From Clostridia bacterium (GTDB lineage Bacteria > Bacillota > Clostridia > Christensenellales > Aristaeellaceae), in contig JAGBEX010000004.1 of the NCBI GenBank assembly GCA_017936765.1, positions 148,690 to 212,689 of the forward strand: a stretch of DNA of 64,000 bases. The letters are read 5' to 3'. The position numbers and the translations under genes were made by a program. Positions 43,157-51,615 of the stretch are shown piece by piece. Under the pieces are notes generated by a model. It had not been told where the DNA came from, did no database searches, and worked only from the letters and a program-made list of their open reading frames with translations. Position 1 is the stretch's first letter; each line of letters starts with the position of its first letter.

Positions 43157-43225
43157 TCGCGTCGCGGCGCGCCCTTTGCGCGGCGTGACCCCTGCTCGGA
43201 GATCACTTTGCGTGCTATCCTCGCA

Positions 43226-43340
43226 TGGGTTTCGAAAGGGCCGAAGGGCCCTTCGCGGAGTCCAGAGGCAGCGCCTCTGGTGGGATTCTTAAGGGCAAAG
43301 CCCTTAAGCGGGTTGTCAGGGCAGCGCCCTGACCCACGCC
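43226..43340. repeat. Modular palindromic repeat, copy 6 (reaches into the nitroreductase gene)
   Basis: Module A at 43226-43256 (core GGGCCGAAGGGCCC), CCAGAGGCAGCGCCTCTGG at 43262-43280, module B at about 43286-43309 (CTTAAGGGCAAAGCCCTTAAG) and module C at 43315-43333 (GTCAGGGCAGCGCCCTGAC). The stop codon of the gene at 43316 lies in module C. Confidence 0.92.
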
Positions 43341-44065
43341 AGAGGCTCACGTTTCCCGTCGCCAAAGTGCCAGACGTGGGGCGATTCCATGGCCAATTCC
43401 GCGTGGCACACGGCGATGCCCAGATCCAGCTGCTGGCGCTCGGGGGCGTTGAGGATGAAGCGGTCGGCGGTCAGCTCCATCTCCCAGGGCTGCAGGTTGA
43501 TGGCGGAGGGAGCGATCTGCACGGCTTCGGCTACGCGGCGCAGCTCCTGGGGCCACAGGAGGATGTCTCCCTTGCAGATGCGATCCAGGGACTTGCGCTT
43601 GCGGGCGTCCGGCGGAGTGGCCTTTTCCGGCACGCCCACGGCGATGATGGACAGCACGGTCTCGTCAGCCTGGAGGGGCAGGGCGAGCTGCTTTTTCTTG
43701 TAGGTGCCAGCTACCCAGCAGGTGCCAAGGCCAAGGGCGGTGGCCTCCAGGCAGAAGGCTTCGCCCAGGATGCCCGCGTGGATGCGGCTGTGGGGCGTGG
43801 CGATGGAGGCCGCCAGCACCGCAATGGTGGTGCAGCCGGTGATCTTGCCATAGCCCAGCACGATGCCGGTGAAAATGTCCGGGGAAACGGTGTGCAGCAG
43901 CAGCCGGGCGCCGGGCAGAGCGAAACGCTCTGCGGCGTAGCCCAGGGACGCCCAGTCCGCCGTGGAGGGCGCACCAACATAGCTGCGGCAGGAATAGCGG
44001 GTGGGAATGGCCTGGTACAGGCGCTGGCGCTGGGCAGGGTTGAACAGCTTTTCCAGGGTGGTCAT
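43316..44065 (-). CDS. Nitroreductase-family protein (putative TM nitroreductase type)
   Basis: A 249-residue protein of the TM1586-like nitroreductase group, with a duplicated half-domain layout. FMN-contact text: TRYSCRSYVG (22-31, RxSxR-type), GEAFCLEATALGLGTCWVAG (about 101-120) and APSAINLQPWEMEL (about 183-196). The last residues VRALP and the stop codon are encoded by a palindromic repeat module, so the natural family end is probably a few residues earlier. The ATG overlaps the cobB stop by 4 bases. The function is an NAD(P)H-FMN reductase; the substrate is unknown. It is the second nitroreductase in the window. Confidence 0.88.
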   Translation of the reverse strand: MTTLEKLFNPAQRQRLYQAIPTRYSCRSYVGAPSTADWASLGYAAERFALPGARLLLHTVSPDIFTGIVLGYGKITGCTTIAVLAASIATPHSRIHAGILGEAFCLEATALGLGTCWVAGTYKKKQLALPLQADETVLSIIAVGVPEKATPPDARKRKSLDRICKGDILLWPQELRRVAEAVQIAPSAINLQPWEMELTADRFILNAPERQQLDLGIAVCHAELAMESPHVWHFGDGKREPLAWVRALP

Positions 44066-44784
44066 GCGTCGGCTCCTTTCACTTGCAGGCGGGACAGCAC
44101 CTGGCCTACTTTGTCGTGGATGATCATGGTGGCCAGGCAGTCCATGGGCGTGGCGTCCCGGTTGATGAGGATCAGGTGCTTGCCCTTGAAGTAGCGGATC
44201 AGCCCGGCGGCGGGGTACACGGTGAGGCTGGTGCCAGCCACGATGAGGGTGTCCGCCAGGCGCAGGTGGTGGATGGCGGCGGAGAGTACATCCTCGTCCA
44301 GGCCTTCCTCATAAAGCACTACGTCGGGCTTGATGCGTCCACCGCAGCTGCACAGGGGGATGCCCTGGCTGTCGCGGATATGCTCCGGGGGATAGAACTT
44401 GCCGCAGGCCTGGCAATGGTTGCGCCAGATGCTGCCGTGCAGCTCCAGCACATTCCGGCTGCCTGCCTTCTGGTGCAGACCGTCGATGTTCTGGGTGATG
44501 ACGGCGGTGAGCTTGCCCGCCGCTTCCATCTCGGCCAGCTTCAGGTGGGCGGCGTTGGGCTGGGCGGCGAGGGGGAGCATCTTGTCCCGGTAGAAGCGGA
44601 AGAACTCCTCGCTCTGCTTATAGAAGAAGGTGCGGGAGAGGATCTCCTCCGGCGGATAGGCATAGTGCTGGTTGTACAGGCCATCCACGCTGCGGAAGTC
44701 AGGGATGCCTGATTCCGTACTCACGCCCGCGCCGCCGAAGAACACGATGCGCTGGCTTTCGTCAATGATGCGCTGAAGCTCCAT
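44062..44784 (-). CDS. cobB: NAD-dependent protein deacylase (sirtuin)
   Basis: A 240-residue SIR2-family enzyme that removes acyl groups from protein lysines while using [21 protein letters not shown] (15-32) binds [15 protein letters not shown] (97-108) is the active-site loop and His116 in LELHGS is catalytic. The zinc Cys are C124, C127, C145 and C147. VVLYEEGL near 155 and [13 protein letters not shown] near 183 are also typical. The start lies 13 bases downstream of the M32 carboxypeptidase, with GGAG before it. It overlaps the nitroreductase start by 4 bases, so the two are coupled. Confidence 0.95.
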   Translation of the reverse strand: MELQRIIDESQRIVFFGGAGVSTESGIPDFRSVDGLYNQHYAYPPEEILSRTFFYKQSEEFFRFYRDKMLPLAAQPNAAHLKLAEMEAAGKLTAVITQNIDGLHQKAGSRNVLELHGSIWRNHCQACGKFYPPEHIRDSQGIPLCSCGGRIKPDVVLYEEGLDEDVLSAAIHHLRLADTLIVAGTSLTVYPAAGLIRYFKGKHLILINRDATPMDCLATMIIHDKVGQVLSRLQVKGADA

Positions 44785-44797
44785 GGTGCGGCTCCTT

Positions 44798-46297
44798 TTA
44801 CAGGTCGTACAGGGCGGAGAACTTCTTCACCAGGTAATCCACATAGTAGTTGGGATCGAAGGGAGCGCCCATGGCCTGCTCCAGGAGCTGGTTGGGCTTG
44901 AGGAAACGGCCGTGGCGGTGGATCTTCTCACCCAGCCAGGCGGTGATGGGGCGCAGGTCGCCCTTCTCGGCAATGCCCCACACGTCGATGTCCTTCTCCA
45001 TGGCGGAGAGCATCTGCACGCCATAGGCGCTGCCCAGGGCATAGCTGGGGAAGTAGCCGATGCTGCCGCCAGCCCAATGCACATCCTGCAGGATGCCTTC
45101 CCGGTCGTTGGGGACGGTGACGCCCAGGTAGTCCTTGTACATCTTGTTCCACAGGGCGGGGAGGTCATTCACCTTGGCATCGCCGGCCATCATCAGCTTT
45201 TCCATTTCATAGCGGATCATCACATGGTGGGCGTAGGTCAGCTCGTCCGCCTCCGTGCGGATGAGGGAAGGCTTGGCCTCGTTCACGGCGGCGTAGAGCA
45301 TCTCCGGAGTCACGCCGGAAAGCTGGGTGGGGAAGATCTCCTTCGCCACGGGCAGCAGCGCCTTGCAGAAGGGCAGGCTGCGGCCAATGAGGTTCTCGTA
45401 GAAGCGGGACTGGCTCTCGTGGATGCCCATGGTGGAGCCACTGGCCAGGCAGGTGAACTGCATCTCGTCGGCGGTACCCAGCTCGTACAGGGCGTGGCCG
45501 CCCTCGTGAATGACGCTGTAGAGGCTGGAGGCCAGCTCGTTTTCGTGATAGTTGGTGGTGATGCGCACGTCCCACTTGTTGAACCCATCGGTGAAGGGAT
45601 GCTCGGTCTCCGCAATGGCGCAGCAGTCCCGGTCCATGCCCATCATGGCCATGACCTTATCGGAGAAGATGCGCTGCTGATGCACAGGGAACACTTGGCG
45701 CAGGAAATCCGTGCGGGGAGCGGGGCGCTTGGCCACCTCCAGGATCACGGGGGTCAGCTTTTCCCGCAGAAGGCCGAAGAAATTGTCCAGGGTAGCCATG
45801 GAGGCACCCTTCTCGTAGTCGTCCAGCAGCACGTCGTAGGCGGGCTTATCGGCATTCTTGTAGCCTGCAAAGCGGCGGTTGAAGTCGATGATCTTCTCCA
45901 GGTAGGGGGCGAACATGGCGTAGTCGCTTTTCTCCTTGGCCTCATGCCACACGGCGTCGGCGTCGCTGGTCAGGGTCTGGAAGGCCACGTACTCATCCAT
46001 GGGGATGCGGGTCATGTCGTCCAGGTCTTCCTTGAGCAGCTCGGCGCGGCGGGCGATGAGGGGATCCACCTGATTCCGCTGATCCAGGATGGTGGTCAGC
46101 ACCTCCCGGGTCTCGTCGTTCACCATGAGCTGGTAGGTCACGCCGGAAAGCACGCCCAGGGTCTTGCCGCGACCCAGGGCAGAGCGCTTGGGGGCGGCGG
46201 TGGCGCCGTCCAGGGAGAGGACGCTCATGGCGTGGTAATAGGCCTTCTGGGTGGATTCGAGGGTGTTGAGCTTTTCAATGGCTTGCTGGATGGTCAT
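44798..46297 (-). CDS. M32-family metallocarboxypeptidase (Taq carboxypeptidase)
   Basis: A 499-residue protein of peptidase family M32, the standard length. The zinc site is HEGGH (264-268) with Glu294 in GIHESQSRFYEN as third ligand. Other family segments are DVRITTNYHENELASSLYSVIHE and IRTEADELTYAHHVMIRYE. It removes C-terminal residues from peptides in the cytoplasm. AAAGGAGGAA precedes the ATG at 46295-46297; the open frame extends upstream but without a binding site. It is followed by cobB at 13 bases. No clear promoter is seen in the 64 bases after the MATE terminator. Confidence 0.95.
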   Translation of the reverse strand: MTIQQAIEKLNTLESTQKAYYHAMSVLSLDGATAAPKRSALGRGKTLGVLSGVTYQLMVNDETREVLTTILDQRNQVDPLIARRAELLKEDLDDMTRIPMDEYVAFQTLTSDADAVWHEAKEKSDYAMFAPYLEKIIDFNRRFAGYKNADKPAYDVLLDDYEKGASMATLDNFFGLLREKLTPVILEVAKRPAPRTDFLRQVFPVHQQRIFSDKVMAMMGMDRDCCAIAETEHPFTDGFNKWDVRITTNYHENELASSLYSVIHEGGHALYELGTADEMQFTCLASGSTMGIHESQSRFYENLIGRSLPFCKALLPVAKEIFPTQLSGVTPEMLYAAVNEAKPSLIRTEADELTYAHHVMIRYEMEKLMMAGDAKVNDLPALWNKMYKDYLGVTVPNDREGILQDVHWAGGSIGYFPSYALGSAYGVQMLSAMEKDIDVWGIAEKGDLRPITAWLGEKIHRHGRFLKPNQLLEQAMGAPFDPNYYVDYLVKKFSALYDL

Positions 46298-46318
46298 GGG
46301 GGATTCCTCCTTTGTTGC

Positions 46319-46352
46319 AAAAGGCGCGTGCCACCGGGAGAGCAGCACGCGC
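46319..46352 (-). terminator. Terminator of the MATE gene at 46362
   Basis: Stem GCGCGTGC (46345-46352)/GCACGCGC (46324-46331) with a 13-base loop and a short T-run on the minus strand. Confidence 0.75.
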
Positions 46353-46361
46353 GTATAAGGT

Positions 46362-47771
46362 TTACAGTTCGTTGCCCAGGGTGCCGGGGAGCTTCTTGCG
46401 CCACCACTTCATGCGGTAGGAGATGATGCTCAGCAACATGCCGACGATCCAGGATACCAGCAGCGATACGAACAGCGCCGCGGGCTGGCCGTTGGGCCAT
46501 TCGGGGGTGCGGGTCAGGAAGGCCAGCAGGTAGGCCAGGGGCATACGCAGCACCACGGTGGTGAGGATGGAGATGTACATGGGAACGGCGGTCTCGCCAG
46601 CGCCGCGCATGGAACCCTGCAGCACCTGGGAAACGCTGAAGCAGATGTAGCCGAAGGCCAGGGTGTTCAGGCCCTGCACGCCCAGCTGCATGGTCAGCTC
46701 CGTTTCCGTGAACATGCCGATGAGCTGATGGCCGAAGAGCAGGATGCCCGCCACCAGCACGGAGGAGGAGATGAGGCTCAGCTTCAGCATGGCCTTGATG
46801 CCGGGCTTGAGGCGATCGCCACGGCCTGCGCCCACGTTCTGACCGATATAGGTGGTGGCGGCGGTGCCGAAGGTGAAGTTGGGCATCATGGCAAAGCCGT
46901 CCACGCGCATCACGGCGGTGTTGGCGGCCACCATGGCCTCGCCCAGGGAATTGGTGAGGGACTGCACGATGATGGCAGACATGGAGAAGATGGCCTGGGT
47001 GATGCCGGAGGGCAGACCCAGCATACCGATGCGCGCCATGAGGGGCTTATCGGGGTGGATGATGTGCTTGACCTTCACATCGCAGATGTGACGGATGTGG
47101 CACAGCCGCCACAGGCACAGAATGGCCGAAATGCCCTGGGCCAGGATGGTGGCCAGCGCCACGCCGGCAACGCCCATGCTGTTCACAAAGGCCAAATCGA
47201 GGAAGATGTTCAGCACGCAGGCTACCACCAGGAAGAGCAGCGGCATCATGCTGTCGCCCAGACCGCGGAGAATACCGGAAATGATATTGTACATACCGCT
47301 GCCGATGATGCCCAGGAAGAAGATCTGCAGATAGTCGATGGCGCCGCTGCGCACCTCAGGAGAGGGCGGGGCGGTGAGGTCGATGAGCATGGGGGAGAGA
47401 AAATAGCCTGCCACCGTCATGATCAGGCCGGAGACCACAATCAGGAACAGGGAGGCGCCGATGCAGCGGTTCAGCGTGGGACGGTCCTTGGCGCCGAAAT
47501 ACTGGGCGGACAAAATGGAGGCGCCGGTGGAGATGCCCATAAACAGCACCAGCAGCAGGTTCACAATGGGGCCTGCCAGGCCCACGGCGGCCAGACCCTG
47601 GTCGCCCCACGGGGAGTTGCCGATCACGATGGCATCCACCGTGTTGTACAGCTGCTGCGCCAGGTTGCCGATCAAAAGCGGGATGGAGAACTTCAGCAGG
47701 CCGGTCATGGGCTTGCCCACGGTCATGTCCTGCACGCCGAAGAAATTCTTGAGGCGGTTCATCATCGTCAT
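46362..47771 (-). CDS. MATE-family efflux transporter
   Basis: A 469-residue protein with about twelve membrane helices, the normal length. The N-terminal motif DMTVGKPMTGLLKFSIPLLIGNLAQQLYN and NTVDAIVIGN are typical of MATE proteins. The second half starts near residue 240 with the matching GLPSGITQAIFSMSAI. It exports organic compounds in exchange for Na+ or H+. The start is ATG 47769-47771, with GAAGGGG some 13 bases before it; MMNRLKNF two codons later is possible too. It is divergent from xylB. It is not a recent copy of the MATE gene at 11258, as the two sequences differ widely. Confidence 0.93.
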   Translation of the reverse strand: MTMMNRLKNFFGVQDMTVGKPMTGLLKFSIPLLIGNLAQQLYNTVDAIVIGNSPWGDQGLAAVGLAGPIVNLLLVLFMGISTGASILSAQYFGAKDRPTLNRCIGASLFLIVVSGLIMTVAGYFLSPMLIDLTAPPSPEVRSGAIDYLQIFFLGIIGSGMYNIISGILRGLGDSMMPLLFLVVACVLNIFLDLAFVNSMGVAGVALATILAQGISAILCLWRLCHIRHICDVKVKHIIHPDKPLMARIGMLGLPSGITQAIFSMSAIIVQSLTNSLGEAMVAANTAVMRVDGFAMMPNFTFGTAATTYIGQNVGAGRGDRLKPGIKAMLKLSLISSSVLVAGILLFGHQLIGMFTETELTMQLGVQGLNTLAFGYICFSVSQVLQGSMRGAGETAVPMYISILTTVVLRMPLAYLLAFLTRTPEWPNGQPAALFVSLLVSWIVGMLLSIISYRMKWWRKKLPGTLGNEL

Positions 47772-47810
47772 AGAGTGTGTTCTACCCCTTCAATATGTTC
47801 TATCCAGCAC

Positions 47811-47839
47811 ATTGTATCAGTTTTTGCGGCAATGCGCAA
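47811..47839 (-). promoter_or_regulatory. Promoter of the MATE gene at 46362
   Basis: On the minus strand, TTGCGC (47834-47839) and TACAAT (47811-47816) are separated by 17 bases. Confidence 0.65.
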
Positions 47840-47880
47840 GAGATAAAGCATGATTAACAAAAGGTGATAAGGCGTAAAGC

Positions 47881-47909
47881 TTGACAAAATGGCTGCCAGA
47901 CGGTAAGAT
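47881..47909 (+). promoter_or_regulatory. Promoter of xylB
   Basis: A perfect TTGACA (47881-47886) and TAAGAT (47904-47909) are separated by 17 bases. It is one of the strongest matches in the window. Confidence 0.85.
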
Positions 47910-47963
47910 AATGACATCTATGGTTCCTGGCGAGCCAGACTATATGGAAAAGAGGAAATTGTT

Positions 47964-49487
47964 ATGAAATACGTACTTGGTATTGACCTGGGTACTTCCG
48001 GAACCAAAACGGTGCTGTTCCAGCAGGATGGCGTGGGCGTTTGCTCTGCCACGGTGGAATATCCCATGAGCCAGCCCCAGAATGGCTGGGCTGAGCAGGA
48101 TCCCAAGGACTGGTGGAACGCTGCGGTTTCCACCGTGAAGACCGTTCTGACCAAGAGCGGCGTGGACGCCAAGGACGTGGTGTCCCTGGGTATCTCCGGC
48201 CAGATGCACGGCCTGGTGATGCTGGACGAAAACGGCGAAGTGCTGCGTCCCTCCATCATCTGGTGCGACCAGCGCACCCAGGCGGAATGCGACGAGATCA
48301 CCGAGAAGGTGGGCTACGACAACCTGATCCGCATCACCGCCAACCCCGCGCTGACCGGCTTCACCCTGTCCAAGATCATGTGGGTGCGCAAGCATCAGCC
48401 CGAGATCTACGCCAAGTGCCGTCACATCCTGCTGCCCAAGGACTATGTGCGCTATATGCTCACCGGCGATTATGCCACCGAGGTCAGCGACGCCAGCGGT
48501 ATGCAGCTGCTGGATGTCCCCAACCGCTGCTGGAGCGACGAGCTGCTGCAGATCCTGGACATTGATAAGTCCCTGCTGGCCAAGGTGTATGAGAGCTGCG
48601 AGGTCACCGGCCATGTGTCCGATGAAGCCGCTGCCCTCACCGGCCTGACCACCGATACCCTGGTTGTCGGCGGCGCTGGCGACAATGCCGCTGCTGCTGT
48701 TGGCACCGGCGTGGTGGAAGACGGCAAGGCCTTCACCACCATCGGCACCTCCGGCGTGGTGTTTGCCCATACCGATAAGCTGTCCATCGATCCCCAGGGG
48801 CGTGTGCATACCTTCTGCTGCGCCGTTCCCGGTGCCTGGCACGTGATGGGCGTGACCCAGGCTGCCGGCCTCTCCCTGAAGTGGTTCCGCGATAACTTCT
48901 GCGCCGCTGAAAAGGAAGCCGCTGCCTCCATGGGCGTGGATCCCTACGACCTGATGAACAAGGAAGCCGCCAAGAGTCCCATTGGCGCCAACAAGCTGAT
49001 CTATGCTCCCTACCTGATGGGCGAGCGTACCCCCCACCTGGACGCTGACTGCCGCGGCATCTTCTTCGGCCTGAGCGCCATGCACCAGCGCCGCGACCTG
49101 CTCCGCGCTGTGATGGAGGGCGTGTCCTATTCCCTGAACGACTGCCTGGGCGTGCTGGCCGGTATGGGCGTGGCTCCCGAGCAGATGCTGGCCTGCGGCG
49201 GCGGTGGCAAGAGTCCCCTGTGGCGCCAGATGCTGGCTGACGTGTTCAACTGCCCCGTGGCCACCACCGTGAACACCGAAGGTCCCGCCCTGGGCGTGGC
49301 CATCTTGGCCGGTGTGGGCGCTGGCCTGTATCCCTCCGTGCAGGAGGCCTGCCGCGCTATGATCCACGTCAACGAGCCCCAGCTGCCCATCGAGGAGAAT
49401 GTACCCCAGTACGCCAAGGTGTACGAGGTGTTCAAGAAGATCTATCCCGCCAACAAGGAAGTCTTCAAGGAGCTGGGCAAGATCTGA
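47964..49487 (+). CDS. xylB: Xylulokinase
   Basis: A 507-residue FGGY-family kinase that phosphorylates D-xylulose for the pentose phosphate pathway. ATPase phosphate motifs GIDLGTSGTKTVLF (6-19) and GTSGVVFAH (about 271-279) are present. The xylulokinase-type SGQMHGLVMLD is near 76-86 and IIWCDQRT near 98-105. The catalytic Asp is in GGAGDNAAAAVG near 235. The length is typical. GAGGAAA lies before the ATG. It stands alone with its own promoter and terminator; no xylA is in the window. It fits the GH8 and GH43 enzymes that supply xylose. Confidence 0.96.
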   Translation: MKYVLGIDLGTSGTKTVLFQQDGVGVCSATVEYPMSQPQNGWAEQDPKDWWNAAVSTVKTVLTKSGVDAKDVVSLGISGQMHGLVMLDENGEVLRPSIIWCDQRTQAECDEITEKVGYDNLIRITANPALTGFTLSKIMWVRKHQPEIYAKCRHILLPKDYVRYMLTGDYATEVSDASGMQLLDVPNRCWSDELLQILDIDKSLLAKVYESCEVTGHVSDEAAALTGLTTDTLVVGGAGDNAAAAVGTGVVEDGKAFTTIGTSGVVFAHTDKLSIDPQGRVHTFCCAVPGAWHVMGVTQAAGLSLKWFRDNFCAAEKEAAASMGVDPYDLMNKEAAKSPIGANKLIYAPYLMGERTPHLDADCRGIFFGLSAMHQRRDLLRAVMEGVSYSLNDCLGVLAGMGVAPEQMLACGGGGKSPLWRQMLADVFNCPVATTVNTEGPALGVAILAGVGAGLYPSVQEACRAMIHVNEPQLPIEENVPQYAKVYEVFKKIYPANKEVFKELGKI

Positions 49488-49505
49488 ACCATTGACTGAA
49501 AATCA

Positions 49506-49538
49506 GGACGCTGTATGCGGTGCATACAGCGTCCTTTT
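49506..49538 (+). terminator. Terminator of xylB
   Basis: Perfect 13-base-pair stem GGACGCTGTATGC/GCATACAGCGTCC with loop GGT and four T. Confidence 0.92.
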
Positions 49539-49561
49539 GCATGTTGAAAAATAAAAATGCT

Positions 49562-49587
49562 AAAATGCAATTTATATATTGCATTTT
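49562..49587. promoter_or_regulatory. AT-rich palindrome over the -35 box (possible XRE operator)
   Basis: AAAATGCAAT-N6-ATTGCATTTT is a perfect 10-base inverted repeat. Its right arm contains the -35 box TTGCAT of the operon promoter. The XRE regulator at 50320 is a good candidate to bind it. Confidence 0.6.
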
Positions 49588-49607
49588 GCAAATAGCTGTG
49601 CTATGAT
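49579..49607 (+). promoter_or_regulatory. Promoter of the membrane protein/XRE operon
   Basis: TTGCAT (49579-49584) and TATGAT (49602-49607) are separated by 17 bases. Confidence 0.7.
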
Positions 49608-49640
49608 ATGCCTGTCGACGGGATAATCGGCAGGAAAGGA

Positions 49641-50333
49641 ATGAAGCAGACCATGAAGAAGATGGTGGATGAAAGGATCAATAAGGAGTCCAACGAGCTT
49701 CTGGCAAAATTTTATTGGGCAGCGCTGGCGATGCAAGCTGCGGTGCTGATCGTCAAGCTGATCCTGCAGGCGGAACTGCTCCGATGGGCGCTGGATGCCA
49801 TCATCATTCTGGCAGGCCTGGGTGTGATGATGGCGCTGCGCACGGTGAGGAGCCTGTGGGGCAAGAAGGATGAAGCACTGAAGGAGATGGACAACAGCGT
49901 GCTGAGTACCTCTTTCGGCACCATGCTGTGGGTGGCGCTGCTGGGGTCGCTGCTGCTGATGTTTGGCAACGGCGAGGAAAATGCTCTGTGGTATGGTTCC
50001 ACCATGTTGCCGGTACTGATTGCCAGCGGGATCTACACGGTGATTGCCATCAAACGCGGACTGCTTTTGTGGGGCGGAGAGCGGAACAAAGGCAGCGCTA
50101 AGCCGCGGCTGCGCAAAGCAACCACGCTGGGCGCGCTGTTCTTCGGTATTGTGATGGGTGCGCCGGATTGCTTCAGCGGCGGCGCGTTTCAGGTGTCGGG
50201 ACTGGTGAAAATCTTTCTGATGGCGGCCATGTGGGGCCTGATGTTCTACGGGATGATGGTGCTGGCCATCAACCGGGGCGAAAAGTCGGCCAACAAGAAC
50301 CTGGAGGAGGTGGAAGCCGATGCCGAAGAATAA
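49641..50333 (+). CDS. Integral membrane protein paired with an XRE regulator
   Basis: A 230-residue protein with about five or six membrane helices: near 22-42, 48-65, 91-108, 116-132, 155-172 and 180-200. The N-terminus is polar and helical (MKQTMKKMVDERINKESNELLAKFYW). It resembles the unnamed membrane proteins next to YozG-like regulators in Firmicutes; no transport motif is visible. The ATG at 49641 follows AGGAAAGGA; an ATG at 49653 is possible. It overlaps the XRE gene by 14 bases, so translation is probably coupled. The role is unknown. Confidence 0.8.
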   Translation: MKQTMKKMVDERINKESNELLAKFYWAALAMQAAVLIVKLILQAELLRWALDAIIILAGLGVMMALRTVRSLWGKKDEALKEMDNSVLSTSFGTMLWVALLGSLLLMFGNGEENALWYGSTMLPVLIASGIYTVIAIKRGLLLWGGERNKGSAKPRLRKATTLGALFFGIVMGAPDCFSGGAFQVSGLVKIFLMAAMWGLMFYGMMVLAINRGEKSANKNLEEVEADAEE

Positions 50334-50520
50334 ACGCATGAAGATCGCCCGCATTGAGTGCGACCTGAGCCAGGAGCAGTTGGCGGAGCGCCTGGGCGTG
50401 ACCCGGCAGACCATCGGGCTGATCGAGTCCGGCAGCTACAACCCCTCGCTGAAGCTGTGCATAGCCATCTGCAAGGAATTGGGCAAGACGCTGGATCAGC
50501 TCTTCTGGCCGGAAGAGTAA
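50320..50520 (+). CDS. XRE-family helix-turn-helix regulator (YozG-like)
   Basis: A 66-residue protein that is nearly all HTH_3 domain: MKIARIECDLSQEQLAERLGVTRQTIGLIESGSYNPSLKL, where SQEQLAERLGVTRQTIGLIE holds the two DNA-contact helices. The length fits the YozG group of small Firmicute regulators. It overlaps the membrane protein gene by 14 bases and probably regulates this operon through the palindrome at 49562-49587. A bidirectional terminator follows 6 bases after its stop. Confidence 0.93.
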   Translation: MPKNKRMKIARIECDLSQEQLAERLGVTRQTIGLIESGSYNPSLKLCIAICKELGKTLDQLFWPEE

Positions 50521-50526
50521 ACAAAA

Positions 50527-50560
50527 AAGGACATTGACTGTGTGGTCAATGTCCTTGCTT
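50527..50560. terminator. Bidirectional terminator between XRE and radical SAM genes
   Basis: Stem AAGGACATTGAC (50527-50538)/GTCAATGTCCTT (50545-50556) with loop TGTGTG. It has A and T runs on the two sides. Confidence 0.88.
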
Positions 50561-51600
50561 TATTTGCGGCAATATCGGTTGAGGATGTACTGGATGTAGT
50601 CCTCCCTGGTAAACAGGCGCTGGCTGGCGGGATCGCCCAGAGCCTTCACCATGGTACCCACGGGGACGGTCAGCCGGGTGTGCTGGGCGGGGGTGCGGTT
50701 TTCCGAAAAGCTGCGGAGGATGGCCGCCGCGCCGTCGGTCTTCAGGTTGCCCAGGCACCAGGAAGGCTCCATGGCACCAAAGTTGGGGTAGGCGTTGAAG
50801 TCCTTGTCGATGTACAGCACCGGCTCGTTTTCTGCCAGGTTCTCGGTTTCGGTGCTGGAGGACAGGTGGGCCACCAGGTCGGCTTCCATCAGGCCGAAGA
50901 CCTGCACAAGGTTATCTGCTTGCCAATGCCGCAGGCTCATGTCCACCAGCCGGGGCGGGAGCTTGGCCAGGTCATCGGGCGTGGAGCGGATGGGGTAGAG
51001 CTTCTCGTTCTCGCCGTCGCAGGAACCCTGGTGCATGAAGCACACGAACTCCTGGCCGATGGCGGCACAGCGGGGGATCAGCTGCATATCGTCGATGAGC
51101 TGATCGATGAGGGGCAGCTCGTCCACGTTATCCTTGTTGACGAAAATCTGAATGCGGGGCGCCATGCCGTGAGCCAGCAGGGTATCCATGGCGTGGAGAA
51201 TATCGTCGTAGGCGCCGCGGCGTCCGGTGTAGTAGTCCGTCTTTTCGCGGACACCAAAAAGGGTGAGCTGCGCGGCCTTGATGCCCAGGGATGCCACCCA
51301 GGGGGCATATTCAGGATCGCGAGCCATGCGCCATGCGCTGATCAGCTCAAAGTGATCCCGCTCCCCGTCGGAAAGCTCATTGCACAGCGCCCAGCGCTGG
51401 CGATAGTCGTCGGTGTAGTCCGGCTCCCGGGTCCAGTCGTACACGGTGAGCTTTTCCGCATAGGGGCGGAACTGCGCCGCGGCATAGCGGAGGTCGTTCT
51501 CCGTGAGATGTCCATTGGGCGAGTGGCCGATCCAGCAATGCTTGCAGCGGTTGGGACAGCCCGCCATGTCCAGGACGATGGAGATATGGGGGTAAAGCAT
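50560..51600 (-). CDS. Radical SAM protein of unknown function
   Basis: A 346-residue protein with the radical SAM cluster motif CPNRCKHC: Cys15, Cys19 and Cys22 (CxxxCxxC). The rest of the TIM-barrel half follows; AAQLTLFGVREKTDYYTGRRGAYDDI and PRIQIFVNKDNVDELPLID are typical of barrel strands. The C-terminal third has few Cys and no clear SPASM domain, so extra iron-sulfur clusters are unlikely. GAGGAAA lies before the ATG. It is 15 bases downstream of nrdR and so is probably co-transcribed with it. No precursor peptide or partner enzyme is seen. The substrate is unknown. Confidence 0.87.
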   Translation of the reverse strand: MLYPHISIVLDMAGCPNRCKHCWIGHSPNGHLTENDLRYAAAQFRPYAEKLTVYDWTREPDYTDDYRQRWALCNELSDGERDHFELISAWRMARDPEYAPWVASLGIKAAQLTLFGVREKTDYYTGRRGAYDDILHAMDTLLAHGMAPRIQIFVNKDNVDELPLIDQLIDDMQLIPRCAAIGQEFVCFMHQGSCDGENEKLYPIRSTPDDLAKLPPRLVDMSLRHWQADNLVQVFGLMEADLVAHLSSSTETENLAENEPVLYIDKDFNAYPNFGAMEPSWCLGNLKTDGAAAILRSFSENRTPAQHTRLTVPVGTMVKALGDPASQRLFTREDYIQYILNRYCRK

Positions 51601-51615
51601 GGTATTTCCTCGTTA

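Noticed and set aside
43022..44194. A 390-codon plus-strand frame over the nitroreductase gene
   Set aside because: It begins in the tgt terminator and crosses repeat hairpins, and is antisense to a gene with FMN-binding motifs.
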